A stretch of 64,000 nt of DNA from Amycolatopsis regifaucium (GCF_001613935.1 NZ_LQCI01000003.1:602500-666499), one strand, 5' to 3'; shown: positions 1-8,549, numbered from the stretch's first letter. The notes: a model not told the origin generated them from the letters alone. A program made the numbers and translations.

Positions 1-245
1 CGACGCTGCACGAAAAAGCCGCGGTCCTGTTGGAGTCGGTCGTTCGCAACCACCCGCTCATCGACGGCAACAAGCGTCTTTCCTGGATGGCGACGTTCGT
101 CTTCTACGGGCTCAACGGCCACGATCTCGACGCGCCGGAAGACGACGCCTACGACCTGGTGATCGCGATGTCCACCGGCTCGCGTACCTATCGGGAAGCC
201 GCGGCCGAACTGGCGGCGTGGACGAGGGTAACTTCGAACGGGTGA
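1..245 (+). CDS. Fic/Doc family protein, 5'-truncated by the window edge
   Basis: C-terminal fragment of a Doc-like protein, read in frame 3 from the first bases. It carries the Fic/Doc core NHPLIDGNKR, which matches the family pattern HxFx(D/E)GNK(R), with Leu where Phe is usual. The downstream WMATFVFYGLNGHDLD segment is typical of death-on-curing proteins. Doc toxins modify EF-Tu using ATP. An antitoxin would lie upstream, outside the window, so toxin status is not shown here. The reading frame stays open to base 3, so the true start is missing. The last 28 bases overlap the HxlR gene if that gene begins at its most upstream GTG. Confidence 0.75.
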   Translation, partial: TLHEKAAVLLESVVRNHPLIDGNKRLSWMATFVFYGLNGHDLDAPEDDAYDLVIAMSTGSRTYREAAAELAAWTRVTSNG

Positions 246-601
246 AGCCGTTGAGTCCCGACATGTTCGCGCCCGGTTGCCCGTCGAAGCTGACGCCGTT
301 CCGGATCGGCGACAAGTGGGCGGGTCTGGTCGTGCTGTGCCTGGAGGAAGGATCGCGCCGGTTCTCCGAGCTGCGGGTGCCGCTGCGGGGCGTCACATCG
401 AAGGTTCTCACGGAAACCCTGAGGGCCTTGGAGCGCGACGGCATGATCACGCGGACGGCGTACGACGAGACGCCGCCGCGAGTGGAGTACGAGCTCACCT
501 CGCTCGGCCGGACGTTGTTCGAGCCGATCGAGGCGTGCCGCGAGTGGGCGGCGAAGCACCTTCCGGAGCTTGTCGCCGCCCGCGAGGCGTACTCAGGATA
601 A
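218..601 (+). CDS. HxlR-family winged-helix transcriptional regulator
   Basis: A 127-aa protein with the HxlR pattern: Cys-Pro near residue 20, then GDKWAGLVVLCLEEGSRRFSELR, a TSKVLTETLRALERDGMITR recognition region and a wing ending YELTSLG. HxlR proteins are small DNA-binding regulators that often respond to aldehydes, redox state or xenobiotics. No ligand can be read from this copy. Start choice is uncertain: GTG at 218 overlaps the Fic/Doc gene, while TTG at 251 and ATG at 263 would remove the overlap, and none has a strong ribosome site. The winged-helix domain is complete in all versions. Confidence 0.85.
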   Translation: MDEGNFERVKPLSPDMFAPGCPSKLTPFRIGDKWAGLVVLCLEEGSRRFSELRVPLRGVTSKVLTETLRALERDGMITRTAYDETPPRVEYELTSLGRTLFEPIEACREWAAKHLPELVAAREAYSG

Positions 602-605
602 AAAG

Positions 606-707
606 CTAGCCGAGAAGACCCAGCACCAAGATCGTCAGCAGCGTGATCGCGGTGGCGAAGGCGGTCACCCAGGCGCGCTGGGCGGCGGTGATGGAGGCGT
701 TGTTCAC
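606..707 (-). CDS. Possible 33-aa single-span membrane protein
   Basis: A short frame starts with GTG at 707 and ends with TAG at 606. It encodes a polar N-terminus (NNASITAAQRAWVTAF) followed by one hydrophobic segment rich in Ile, Leu, Thr and Gly that runs almost to the C-terminus. A GGGGAA stretch lies about 8 bases upstream of the GTG. There is no recognisable family. It is listed because the hydrophobic pattern, the ribosome-site-like sequence and the otherwise empty gap agree, but a frame this short may be chance. Confidence 0.35.
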   Translation of the reverse strand: MNNASITAAQRAWVTAFATAITLLTILVLGLLG

Positions 708-800
708 GGCGGTTCCCCGGGGGAGAGAAGCGACAGGTCCGTCGTGAACAGCGCGTTGATCAGGCTTCGCGTTACCTTCGGCAGGCCGCTGTGATCAAGA

Positions 801-911
801 TCACTGATCCTGCTGGTGATGCCGCCCTCGCGCCGTGTACCAGAGCACTCCGGCCGCGGCCGCCACCATCGTGCCGAATGCCGAGAAGCCCACCACGATC
901 GCTTGCGTCAT
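801..911 (-). CDS. Small (36-aa) single-span membrane protein
   Basis: The ATG at 911 is preceded by AAAGGACG at a good ribosome-site distance. The product begins MTQAIVVGFSAFGTMVAAAA, continues through a short aromatic edge (VLWYTARG) and ends in a polar His/Gln tail, so it should be one transmembrane helix with a basic cytoplasmic end. The frame is open further upstream, but that part is arginine-rich and unconvincing. No function is recognised. With the 33-aa frame at 606-707 it forms a pair of tiny membrane proteins just downstream, on the same strand, of the pterin dehydratase gene. Confidence 0.5.
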   Translation of the reverse strand: MTQAIVVGFSAFGTMVAAAAGVLWYTARGRHHQQDQ

Positions 912-984
912 CACTCGTCCTTTCTCGTTGTTCCTACTGGAAGGACGTCCGAGAAGCGGCGACGTGGCGTGATCGTCGCGGACG

Positions 985-1275
985 TCACACGGCGGCGAGT
1001 ACCCCGTCGATCTGCGACGCAAGCGCGAAGTCCTTCTCCGTCAGCCCTCCGGCGGAATGGGTGCTGAGTCGGAACGTCACCGTCCGCCAGCGGATGTCGA
1101 TGTCGGGATGGTGGTCGGCCGCCTCCGCCAGTTCGGCCACCTTGTCCACCGCTTCGATGGCCTTCGGGAAGCTCGGCAGCTTCGCCGTCCGCTCGATGGT
1201 GACACCGTCGCGGGTCCAGCCGGAGAGCTGCGTCACGGCTTCGTCGGCCTGCGTGTCGTTCAAGATTTCCGCCAT
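985..1275 (-). CDS. 4a-hydroxytetrahydrobiopterin dehydratase (PCD/DCoH family)
   Basis: A 96-aa protein, the normal length for this family. It contains the signature HHPDIDIRW (residues 55-63), followed by TFRLSTHSAGGLTEKDFALA with the third conserved His at residue 73. PCD enzymes dehydrate 4a-hydroxytetrahydropterin formed by aromatic amino-acid hydroxylases, and in bacteria related roles in molybdopterin or folate-type pterins have been proposed. No hydroxylase gene is nearby, so its partner is unknown. It is divergent from thiB, with about 70 bases between the two starts. Confidence 0.93.
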   Translation of the reverse strand: MAEILNDTQADEAVTQLSGWTRDGVTIERTAKLPSFPKAIEAVDKVAELAEAADHHPDIDIRWRTVTFRLSTHSAGGLTEKDFALASQIDGVLAAV

Positions 1276-1348
1276 GACTCCATGGTGGTACGCCGTCGGC
1301 TACGCTGCACGTTTGCCACGGGTCCCCCAGGAAAACGCAGGAGGCTAG

Positions 1349-2401
1349 ATGAAACGCGCCCTCCGCACGCTCGTTGCGGCTGGCACGGTGGCCGCCCTCG
1401 TCGCGGGCTGCTCACTCTCCGGGAACTCCGGAGAGGACCCGCAGGGACCGACGACGGTCACGCTCGTGACGCACGATTCGTGGCTCGCCCCGCAGGAGGT
1501 CCTCGACGCCTTCGAGCGGCAGTCCGGGATCAAGATCTCCGTGCTCAAGCAGGGCGACGCGGGCGCGCTGACCAACAAATTGGTGCTGACCAAGGCGAAC
1601 CCGATCGGCGACGTCGCGTACGGCATCGACTCGACGTTCGCCTCCCGCGCGCTCTCCGAGGGCGTTTTCGAGCAGTACACCAGCCCGGAAGCCGATCGCG
1701 GCCCGCAGCGGTACTCCATCGACCCCGGGCACCGGCTCTCCGCGGTCGACCTCGGTGACGTCTGCGTCAACATCGACACCCGCTACTTCGCGGACAAGGG
1801 CCTCCCGGAGCCGAAGTCGTTCGCGGACCTCGCCGACGCCAAGTACAAGGACCTGATGGTCGCCGAGAGCCCCGCGACGTCGTCGCCGGGCCTGGCGTTC
1901 CTGCTCGGCACCGTCGCCCAGTTCGGGGACCAGGGCTGGGAGGGGTACTGGACGCAGCTGAAGGCCAACGGGCTCAAGACGGTCAGCGGCTGGGAAGAGG
2001 CCTACACCAAGGAATTCTCCGGTTCCTCCGGCAAGGGGCCGCGGCCGATCGTCGTCTCCTACGCGTCGTCGCCCGCCGCCGAGCTCGGCGAAGACGGCAA
2101 GCCGCGCACGAAGGCGCTGCTGGACACCTGCTACCGCCAGGTCGAGTACGCGGGCGTGCTGGCGGGCGGCAAGCAGGTCGAGAAGGCCCGCAAGGTCGTG
2201 GACTTCCTGCTGTCCCAGCAGTTCCAGGTGACCGTGGCGAGCAACATGTACGTCTACCCGGCACGCCAGGGCGTCGAACTGCCGCAGGGCTGGGCGCAGG
2301 CCGCGCCGCTGCCGCAGCAGCCGAAGACGCTCGAACCGGCCAAGATCCAAGCCGGGCGTGAGCAGTGGATCGCCCAGTGGCGCACTCTCTTCGAGGGCTG
2401 A
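1349..2401 (+). CDS. thiB: Thiamine ABC transporter substrate-binding lipoprotein
   Basis: A 350-aa secreted lipoprotein whose signal ends in the lipobox VAGC with Cys21. The mature part matches thiamine-binding proteins of the TbpA/ThiB type: VTLVTHDSW near the start, then GDVAYGIDSTFASRALSEGVFE and the DLGDVCVNIDTRYF region. It would bind thiamine, or its phosphates, outside the membrane and deliver it to ThiP. The ribosome site GGAGG lies about 5 bases before the ATG. It is the first gene of thiBPQ. No thiamine-pyrophosphate riboswitch is visible in the short 5' region. Confidence 0.93.
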   Translation: MKRALRTLVAAGTVAALVAGCSLSGNSGEDPQGPTTVTLVTHDSWLAPQEVLDAFERQSGIKISVLKQGDAGALTNKLVLTKANPIGDVAYGIDSTFASRALSEGVFEQYTSPEADRGPQRYSIDPGHRLSAVDLGDVCVNIDTRYFADKGLPEPKSFADLADAKYKDLMVAESPATSSPGLAFLLGTVAQFGDQGWEGYWTQLKANGLKTVSGWEEAYTKEFSGSSGKGPRPIVVSYASSPAAELGEDGKPRTKALLDTCYRQVEYAGVLAGGKQVEKARKVVDFLLSQQFQVTVASNMYVYPARQGVELPQGWAQAAPLPQQPKTLEPAKIQAGREQWIAQWRTLFEG

Positions 2402-4026
2402 AGACTGCTGGGCTGACTTCCCGCGGAGCCGGGTTGGCCGCACTCGCCGTGCTGCCGCTCGGCTTCCTCGTGGTCTTCTTCGCCTGGCCGGTCGCGGCGA
2501 TCGTCGCCCGTGGTTTCGGCTCGGGCGGGGTCGGCGCGACCATCGGAGACCCGCTGACCTGGAAGCTCGCCGGGTTCACCGTCGCCAGTGCCGGCGCGTC
2601 GACGATCGTCGCGGTGCTGGCGGGTCTGCCGGTGGCGTTCCTGCTGGCCCGGGTGCGGCTGCCCGGCGTGTCGCTGGTCCGGACGCTGGTTCTGGTGCCG
2701 TTCGTGCTGCCGACGGTCGTGGTGGGCCTGGCGTTCCGCGCGCTTTGGCCGGACGGCGGACTGCTGCCGTTGGTGCTGGCCAACGCCTTCTTCAACGTCG
2801 CCGTCGTCGCGCGCACGGTTTCGGGTCTGTGGAGCCATCTCGACCCGCGCACCGTCGACGCGGCGCGGGCACTCGGCGCGTCGCCGTGGCGCGCCTTCCG
2901 CGTAGTGACGCTGCCCGCGCTCGCGCCTGCCGTCGCGTCGGCCGCGGCGGTCGTGTTCCTGTTCTGTGCCACCAGTTTCGGGGTCGTGCTCATTCTCGGC
3001 GGGGCGAAGTTCCGGACCCTGGAGACGGAGATCTACCTGCGCACGGTCGAACTGCTCGACCTTTCCGGCGCGGCCGCGCTGTCGCTGGTGCAGTTCGCCG
3101 CCGTCGTCGCCGCGCTCGTCGTCGGCGCACTGGCCAGGCGTCGCCGCGAGAACGCGGTGCGGCTGCGCTCCCGGAGTGAGACCGTCCGCCGTCCTCGCGG
3201 TGGTGAATGGTGGGCCGTCGGCGCGGGGCTGGCGGTGATCGCCTTGCTCATGACGCCGATCGTGGCGCTCCTCGTCGAATCCGTGTCCACTTCGGACGGT
3301 TGGAGCCTGGCGGGGTACGGAGCGCTCGGCGGTCGAGGATCCCGTGGCGCGCTCCAGGTTTCGGGCTGGGACGCGGCGTCGATGTCGCTGCGGACGGCGT
3401 TCGACGCGACGATGCTCGCGATGATCGTCGGGGTGCTGGCTTCGGTCGTGCTGGTGGCCCTGCGGCGCACGCCGGGCAGGCTGGCGCGGGGGATGGGCGA
3501 GACGATGGACGCGGCGTTGATGCTGCCGCTGGGCGTGTCCGCGGTGACCGTCGGTTTCGGTTATCTCGTGACGCTCGACGCGCTTCCCGGCGACCTGCGG
3601 ACGTCGCCGCTGCTGGTCCCGCTCGCTCAGGCCCTGGTGATCATCCCGCTGATCGTGCGGATGGTGCTGCCGGTGCTGCGCTCGGTCGACGTCCGGCTGC
3701 GGCAGGCCGCCTCGACGCTCGGCGCGAGCCCCGCCCGGGTGTGGCGCGAAATCGATCTCCCGTTGACCGCGCGTTCGCTGGTCGCGGCGGCGGGCTTCGG
3801 TTACGTGGTCGCGCTCGGCGAATTCGGCGCCACGAGTTTCCTGGCCAGGCCGGACGCGCCGACGTTGCCGGTGGCCGTCGCGACGCTGATCTCGCGGCCG
3901 GGCGAACTGAACAACCAGATGGCCTACGCGGCCTGCGCGCTGCTCATGATCGTGACCGTGGCGGCGGTGGTGCTGATCGACCGGTTCGGCGCGGTCCGCG
4001 GGCAGAATTCGGTAGGGGAGTTCTAG
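2365..4026 (+). CDS. thiP: Thiamine ABC transporter permease, duplicated MetI-like domains
   Basis: About 550 aa with two copies of the binding-protein-dependent permease fold. The first half has the coupling motif region AARALGASPWRAFRVVTLPAL, and the second half repeats it as AASTLGASPARVWREIDLPL. Around twelve hydrophobic segments are visible. Fused two-domain permeases of this length are typical of ThiP. The start is not certain: GTG at 2365 or 2377 overlaps thiB, and no strong ribosome site picks one. The first membrane segment begins near codon 24, so any of these starts keeps the transporter intact. Translation is probably coupled to thiB. Confidence 0.92.
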   Translation: MDRPVAHSLRGLKTAGLTSRGAGLAALAVLPLGFLVVFFAWPVAAIVARGFGSGGVGATIGDPLTWKLAGFTVASAGASTIVAVLAGLPVAFLLARVRLPGVSLVRTLVLVPFVLPTVVVGLAFRALWPDGGLLPLVLANAFFNVAVVARTVSGLWSHLDPRTVDAARALGASPWRAFRVVTLPALAPAVASAAAVVFLFCATSFGVVLILGGAKFRTLETEIYLRTVELLDLSGAAALSLVQFAAVVAALVVGALARRRRENAVRLRSRSETVRRPRGGEWWAVGAGLAVIALLMTPIVALLVESVSTSDGWSLAGYGALGGRGSRGALQVSGWDAASMSLRTAFDATMLAMIVGVLASVVLVALRRTPGRLARGMGETMDAALMLPLGVSAVTVGFGYLVTLDALPGDLRTSPLLVPLAQALVIIPLIVRMVLPVLRSVDVRLRQAASTLGASPARVWREIDLPLTARSLVAAAGFGYVVALGEFGATSFLARPDAPTLPVAVATLISRPGELNNQMAYAACALLMIVTVAAVVLIDRFGAVRGQNSVGEF

Positions 4027-5051
4027 TGTCGCTGTCGGTACGGGATCTGACCGTCAACTATGGACCTTTCGCGGCGGTGAAGGAGGCCGCGCTGGACATC
4101 GCCGACGGGGAGGTGCTCGCCCTGCTCGGCCCGTCCGGCTCGGGGAAGTCGACGCTGTTGCGGGCCATCACCGGGCTGGAGCCGCTGACTGCGGGCACTG
4201 TGCGCTGGGACGGCGAGGATCTCGCCAGGGTGCCGGTGCACCGGCGGGGGTTCGGGCTGGTGTTCCAGGACGGGCAGCTGTTCCCGCACAAGGACGTGGC
4301 CTCGAACATCGCGTTCGGCCTGCGGATGCACGACGTCCCGCGCGCCGAGCACGCCGAGCGGGTCCGCGCCCTGCTGGACCTGGTCGGGCTGAGCGGGTAT
4401 GAGCGACGGCGGGTGACCGAGTTGTCCGGCGGGCAGGCGCAGCGAGTGGCGCTGGCCCGGGCACTGGCGCCCGAACCGCGGTTGCTGCTGCTGGACGAGC
4501 CACTGTCCGGTTTGGACGCCGGATTGCGGGAGCAGCTCGCGATCGACCTCGCGGCGTTGCTGAGGCGCAGCAAGATCACCGCGCTGCTGGTCACGCACGA
4601 TCAGGAAGAGGCGTTCACGCTCGCCGACCGGGTCGCCGTCCTCGACGGCGGCGAGATCCGGCAGGAGGGCGCGGTGCGCCGGGTCTGGCGGCAGCCGGTG
4701 GACGAGGGAGTGGCGCGGTTCCTCGGCGTGACGACCTTCGTCGACGGTGAGGCGTCCGGCGGCACGGTGCGGACCGTACTCGGCGACGTCATGCTTCCCG
4801 ACGTCAAGGACGGCGCGGTGCGGCTAGGGTTACGGCCGCACGGCCTGCGGGTTTCGGAAACCGGGGTCGAGGGCGAGGTCACGGCGGTGGTGCACCGGCG
4901 GGAACACGTCCGGCTCGTGATCGCGCCCGGCGGCGATCTGTCCACTGTGGACGCCGTCGCGCCGGTGACGGCCGACCTGCGTCCCGGCGACACCGTCCGG
5001 CTCGCGCTGGACCCCGACGGCGTCGCCCAACTCCCGCGTTTCGTCCTCTGA
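4026..5051 (+). CDS. thiQ: Thiamine ABC transporter ATP-binding protein
   Basis: A 341-aa ATPase. It has the Walker A motif GPSGSGKST (35-43), a Q-loop in LVFQDGQLFPHKDV, the signature LSGGQ (133-137), Walker B LLLLDEPLSGLD and the switch His in LVTHDQEE. About 100 residues after the ATPase core form a TOBE-like regulatory extension. The GTG start shares one base with the thiP stop (TAGTG), so the genes are translationally coupled. The frame stays open far upstream inside thiP, but that part is a shadow. The last codons (RFVL and stop) lie inside the palindromic repeat at 5034-5100. Confidence 0.93.
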   Translation: MSLSVRDLTVNYGPFAAVKEAALDIADGEVLALLGPSGSGKSTLLRAITGLEPLTAGTVRWDGEDLARVPVHRRGFGLVFQDGQLFPHKDVASNIAFGLRMHDVPRAEHAERVRALLDLVGLSGYERRRVTELSGGQAQRVALARALAPEPRLLLLDEPLSGLDAGLREQLAIDLAALLRRSKITALLVTHDQEEAFTLADRVAVLDGGEIRQEGAVRRVWRQPVDEGVARFLGVTTFVDGEASGGTVRTVLGDVMLPDVKDGAVRLGLRPHGLRVSETGVEGEVTAVVHRREHVRLVIAPGGDLSTVDAVAPVTADLRPGDTVRLALDPDGVAQLPRFVL

Positions 5052-5100
5052 ACGCGGTAGTTCGCTTACCCAACTACCGCATTTAGAGGACGAAACGCGG
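5034..5100. repeat. Palindromic repeat, family A copy 1 (GTCCTCT type)
   Basis: Two 29-base arms match at 27 positions around a 9-base loop. The left arm contains CGTCCTCT and GCGGTAGTT, and the right arm contains AACTACCGC and AGAGGACG. It overlaps the last codons and stop of thiQ and ends just before the stop of the convergent membrane gene at 5111, so it may act as a bidirectional terminator. There is no T-run. Sister copies lie at 12285, 37161 and 52322. Confidence 0.85.
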
Positions 5101-5110
5101 GGTCGCGTGG

Positions 5111-5422
5111 TCAGACGGCGACTAAGCGGATGAGCAGGACCAGGCCGAGGGTCAGGGCGGCGCATGCGATCGCCAGCCACGCGTAGCCCTCCATCGGCGA
5201 ATCGTAGAGGGTGTGCACGGTGCCGTACCTGTTCAGCCTGCGGCCGATCACCCGGATCAGGATGGCGCTGAGTACGAATCCCGCCACCCACGCTATGTCG
5301 GTGACCAGGGTCTTCCCGTCGAACAGTCCCTGGAAGACGACGCCGACGGCGAGTCCGAGCAACAGCAAGGGCCCGACCAGGCAGCCTGCCCCGGACCACT
5401 TGACGGCTCCTACCTCGAACAT
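5111..5422 (-). CDS. Small integral membrane protein, unknown function
   Basis: A 103-aa protein with three hydrophobic segments: about 10-32 (GCLVGPLLLLGLAVGVVF), 42-60 (IAWVAGFVLSAILIRVIG) and 80-102 at the C-terminus. A short loop has GRRLNRYGTVHTLYDSP. No family is recognised. It is convergent with thiQ, and the family A palindrome lies in the narrow space between the two stops. An upstream GAGGGAGCG about 5 bases before the ATG serves as ribosome site. Confidence 0.75.
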   Translation of the reverse strand: MFEVGAVKWSGAGCLVGPLLLLGLAVGVVFQGLFDGKTLVTDIAWVAGFVLSAILIRVIGRRLNRYGTVHTLYDSPMEGYAWLAIACAALTLGLVLLIRLVAV

Positions 5423-5469
5423 GTCACGCTCCCTCGCAAGAGGAACTCAGATCCTACCGCGCCTCAACG

Positions 5470-5520
5470 CCGTGAAGGCCTCCTTCCCTACCCTGAAGGT
5501 AGTGAAGGAGGCCTTCACGG
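5470..5520. repeat. Palindromic repeat, family B copy 1 (GAAGGCCTCCTTC type)
   Basis: The 23-base arms match at 22 positions and flank a 5-base loop. Each arm holds GTGAAGGCCTCCTTC or its complement. It lies just after the stop of the ABC permease at 5530 on the minus strand, in the position of a terminator for that operon. Copies of the same family occur at 11079, 22874 and 31859. Confidence 0.85.
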
Positions 5521-5529
5521 AACGACGGG

Positions 5530-6399
5530 TCAGCCGTCCCGCGTCGTCAGGCGCGCGTAGGCGATCGACAGGCCGATGGCGATGTAGCAGGCGGCGCGCA
5601 GCGCGCCCTCGCCGAGCATCGCGGTGTCGATGGGGTCCATCAGCACAGAAGCCGGTGCCTGGGACCAGTTCTCGTTGAGCAGGAACGGATGCAGCCACGA
5701 AACCGCGTCCAGCACGCCGAGGATGGTGAACACGATCGTCCCGGCCAGCACCGAAGCGACGACCAGCATCGGATGTTCGGTGAACGACGAGATCGCGAGC
5801 GCGACCGCGCCGACCGCCCACAACTGCAGGATCACCCACGCCGCCACGAGCAGGATGCGGCCCAGCGCGTCCCAGACGCTCAGTGTCGAGCCGGTGAGGG
5901 TGAACATCGAATCGGTACCGCTGATGATGAGCCCGGTGACAAACCCGGTGAAGGTCATGGCCAGCACGGCGATCGTCGAAACCGTCGCGACGCCGAACGC
6001 CTTGATCGCCAGCAGCCTGCCGCGGCCGACCGGGGCGACCAGCCAGCCACGCAAGGTGCCGTGAGCCGCTTCGCCGGCGATCGCGTCCGCCCCGGCCATC
6101 GCCGAGGCGAGCGGGAGCAGCAACGCCAGCGTCATGGTGAGCGCGGCGACCGGCAGGATGAACCCGTTGTTGACCGCGGAGGCGAGCAACGCACCGTCCT
6201 GCCCGCCGCTGGTTTCCGAAGCGTCGACGAGCGTGAGCGCGACGCCGATGATCACCGGTATCAGCGCGAGCAGTCCCAGTACGGCCAGGGTGCGGGGCCG
6301 CCGGAAGATCCAGCGCAGTTCGGCGCGGTACAACCGGAGCAGGCCGACACTGTCCTGGCCGGTCCGTGCCGCGGGTGCCGCGGCCAGGGCGTGGGTCAC
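5530..6399 (-). CDS. ABC-2-type transporter permease
   Basis: A 289-aa permease with six hydrophobic segments. A cytoplasmic N-terminal RAELRWIFRRPRT precedes the first helix, and the conserved segment ADAIAGEAAHGTLRGWLVAPVGRGRLLAIK between helices 2 and 3 is typical of ABC-2 permeases. It is the last gene of a three-gene operon, and its GTG start overlaps the ATPase stop as GTGA. With the ATPase and the LolA-like protein it probably forms an envelope export or resistance pump controlled by the divergent two-component system. The substrate is unknown. Confidence 0.9.
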   Translation of the reverse strand: MTHALAAAPAARTGQDSVGLLRLYRAELRWIFRRPRTLAVLGLLALIPVIIGVALTLVDASETSGGQDGALLASAVNNGFILPVAALTMTLALLLPLASAMAGADAIAGEAAHGTLRGWLVAPVGRGRLLAIKAFGVATVSTIAVLAMTFTGFVTGLIISGTDSMFTLTGSTLSVWDALGRILLVAAWVILQLWAVGAVALAISSFTEHPMLVVASVLAGTIVFTILGVLDAVSWLHPFLLNENWSQAPASVLMDPIDTAMLGEGALRAACYIAIGLSIAYARLTTRDG

Positions 6400-7391
6400 G
6401 ATTCCCCCTCGGTGTCCACAGTGGACTCGGGCTGGGTCAGCCTGGCGAACAGGTCCTCGAGTCCGGTCCGTGCCCGTGCCGCCTCGTGGACGGCCACCCC
6501 GGCCGTCACGAGATGCCGCAGCACGTCGGGAGCTTCGGCGGCGGTGAGGTCCACCCGGACGCCGTCCGGTGTGAGCCTGCTGCCGATCCTGTTCTCCCGC
6601 AGCGTTTCCACCGCGAGTTCGGCGTCCGGCGTCCGCACCAGCAGCGCCGCGTTCCCCGACTCCAGCAGTTCGGCGAGCTCGCCCTGGGCGATCACGTTCC
6701 CCGACTGGAGCACCGCGACGTGCGTGCAGGTCGCTTCGACTTCGGCCAGTAGATGCGACGACACCACGACGGTGACGCCGTCGGCGTGCAGTTCGCCGAT
6801 GATCCGGCGGATCTCCCTGGTCCCGGCCGGGTCGAGGCCGTTGGTCGGCTCGTCGAGCACGACCATCCGCCGCGGTACGAGCAGCGCGCTCGCCAGCCCC
6901 ATCCGCTGTTTCATGCCCAGCGAATACCCTTTGTAGCGCCGGTTCGAGGCGGCGGTCAGGCCGACCCGCTCAAGCGCCGCGTCGACGGCGCCGGGGATCC
7001 CGGCCGACGCCAGTCTCGGCTCGGCCGCGGCCACGCGCAGCAGGTTCTCCCGTCCGGAAAGAAAAGGGTGGAAGCCCGGCCCTTCGACCAGGGCCCCGAC
7101 GTCGGGCAGCGCGTGCGCCGCCTCGTCGGGCATCCGCTTGCCGAAGAGTTCGACCTCGCCCTCGGTCGGGCGGACCAGGCCGAGCAGCATCCGGATGGTC
7201 GTCGTCTTGCCCGAACCGTTGGGGCCGAGCATCCCCAGCACGGCGCCGTCGGGAACGTCGAGGTCGACGTGGTCCACGGCCACCGTGCGGCCGTAGACCT
7301 TGCGCAGGCCCCTGGTGCGGGCCGCCATGGGTACCGCCGGAGCGGACGCCTCCGTGGAGACGTCCGCCCCGGCTTCGAACGTGGTGGTCAC
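6396..7391 (-). CDS. ABC transporter ATP-binding protein (drug/antibiotic export type)
   Basis: A 331-aa ATPase with Walker A GPNGSGKTT (56-64), the signature segment YSLGMKQRMGLASALL and Walker B VVLDEPTNGLDPAG, followed by an HLLAEVEATC switch. The C-terminal extension of about 100 residues is usual in exporters of the DrrA/CcmA group. GTG starts in a GTGA overlap with the LolA-like gene and ends in a GTGA overlap with the permease, so all three are coupled. The final codons contain the 13-base palindrome GTCCACAGTGGAC at 6413-6425. Confidence 0.93.
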   Translation of the reverse strand: MTTTFEAGADVSTEASAPAVPMAARTRGLRKVYGRTVAVDHVDLDVPDGAVLGMLGPNGSGKTTTIRMLLGLVRPTEGEVELFGKRMPDEAAHALPDVGALVEGPGFHPFLSGRENLLRVAAAEPRLASAGIPGAVDAALERVGLTAASNRRYKGYSLGMKQRMGLASALLVPRRMVVLDEPTNGLDPAGTREIRRIIGELHADGVTVVVSSHLLAEVEATCTHVAVLQSGNVIAQGELAELLESGNAALLVRTPDAELAVETLRENRIGSRLTPDGVRVDLTAAEAPDVLRHLVTAGVAVHEAARARTGLEDLFARLTQPESTVDTEGES

Positions 7392-8479
7392 TTCGCGGCC
7401 AATGCCTCGAAGAGAACCTGCTCCGGCACCGCGCCGACGGCGTAGCGGCCGTCGTCGGTCAGCACGCCGGTGCCGACCTTGGTGGTCACCAGCCAGCCAC
7501 TGCCCCAGGCACCGCTGACCGGCTTGGCGAACCGCGAGAGCAGCGCCTTCGGGTCGACCTGGTTGCCTTCGCCGTCCTTCGCGGTTCCGACCTTCGCCAG
7601 CGCGTCGGCCGGGATCTTGCCGGTGATCGCGGTGTCCCAGCCGTCGCCGACGGCCTTGACCTCGCTCTTCGCCTGCGCGGCGAGCTCACGGTCCTTCGGG
7701 TCGATCTCGGCGGTCTTCTCGGTCACCTTCGCGCCCTTCGGCGGGGTGAACTCGAAGTTCGACGCGGGCTGGTTCGCGAAGTTGATCTCGCTGAACGAAG
7801 CCTCGAACGCCGGCGAAGAGGTGCCGTTGGCCAGCACCGTCACGCGCAGCGGCATCCGCGTCTGCTCGTCGATCGCGACCCGGATCTCACGCAGGAGCGT
7901 CCGCTCGGTCGGCTTCGGCGTCAGCACCAGTTCGTACGCGGCGCGGTTGGCGACCGACGACGTCCCGTCGACGGCGATCGTGCTGCTCTCCCGCACCTTG
8001 CCGAGCAGTTCCGAGGCAACCGTGGCCGGGTCGACGGCCTGACCGTCGGACTTGTTCTTGTGCTCCTTGGCCAATTCCGGCGGAATCGTGATCTTGGTGG
8101 CGGAGTTGTCCTTGGAGTTGTACTCCCAGACGGTCTCCCCGTTCCGGACGATGGTCTGCTGGCTGGAGCCCTCGGTGAGCGACATCTTGCTCTTGCCCGC
8201 GCCGTCGGTCGAGACCTGCGCCGAGTCGATGCTGAGCGCCGACGCGCCGGGCAGCGTCCTGCCGACCGCGGGCAGGCCCAGGTCGTTGTCGACCTTGACC
8301 TTCCCGTCGAATGCCATCGGTTTCGCGTTGAGCGTCGACCGCACCAGCTCTTCGGCGCTGATCTGCGGCAAGACGGGCGCGTCACCCGCGGTGGCCGGCA
8401 TCGCGACGACGGCGAGCCCGCCGACGCCCAGCGCCGTCCCCACCACCGCCGCGGTGATGGCCTTCCTCTTCGGATCCAT
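7388..8479 (-). CDS. LolA-like secreted envelope protein
   Basis: A 363-aa protein beginning MDPKRKAITAAVVGTALG, with a signal or anchor segment at about 7-31 ending in the Ala-rich MPATAG. The body has the outer-membrane lipoprotein carrier (LolA/RseB-like) fold pattern, including ISAEELVRSTLNAKP, GETVWEYNSKDNSATKITIP and RMPLRVTVLAN. Such proteins in Actinobacteria are thought to bind lipids or lipopeptides outside the membrane. The ATG at 8479 has GGGAGA before it; the longer frame to 8572 would cross the regulatory region and is not used. It heads the LolA-ATPase-permease operon, divergent from the response regulator. Confidence 0.85.
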   Translation of the reverse strand: MDPKRKAITAAVVGTALGVGGLAVVAMPATAGDAPVLPQISAEELVRSTLNAKPMAFDGKVKVDNDLGLPAVGRTLPGASALSIDSAQVSTDGAGKSKMSLTEGSSQQTIVRNGETVWEYNSKDNSATKITIPPELAKEHKNKSDGQAVDPATVASELLGKVRESSTIAVDGTSSVANRAAYELVLTPKPTERTLLREIRVAIDEQTRMPLRVTVLANGTSSPAFEASFSEINFANQPASNFEFTPPKGAKVTEKTAEIDPKDRELAAQAKSEVKAVGDGWDTAITGKIPADALAKVGTAKDGEGNQVDPKALLSRFAKPVSGAWGSGWLVTTKVGTGVLTDDGRYAVGAVPEQVLFEALAAK

Positions 8480-8549
8480 GCTGTCTCTCCCTGTTTCCCC
8501 GAACTCCGAGTGTGCCCCGGGTCCTGGCGACAACGCTTCCCCGGAAACG

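Noticed and set aside
1..245. Complete toxin-antitoxin pair
   Set aside because: Only the C-terminal part of the Fic/Doc protein is in the window and no antitoxin is visible; the next gene is an HxlR regulator.
1276..1348. TPP riboswitch before thiB
   Set aside because: The 5' region is only about 70 bases and lacks the CTGAGA and ACCTGA-type conserved parts.
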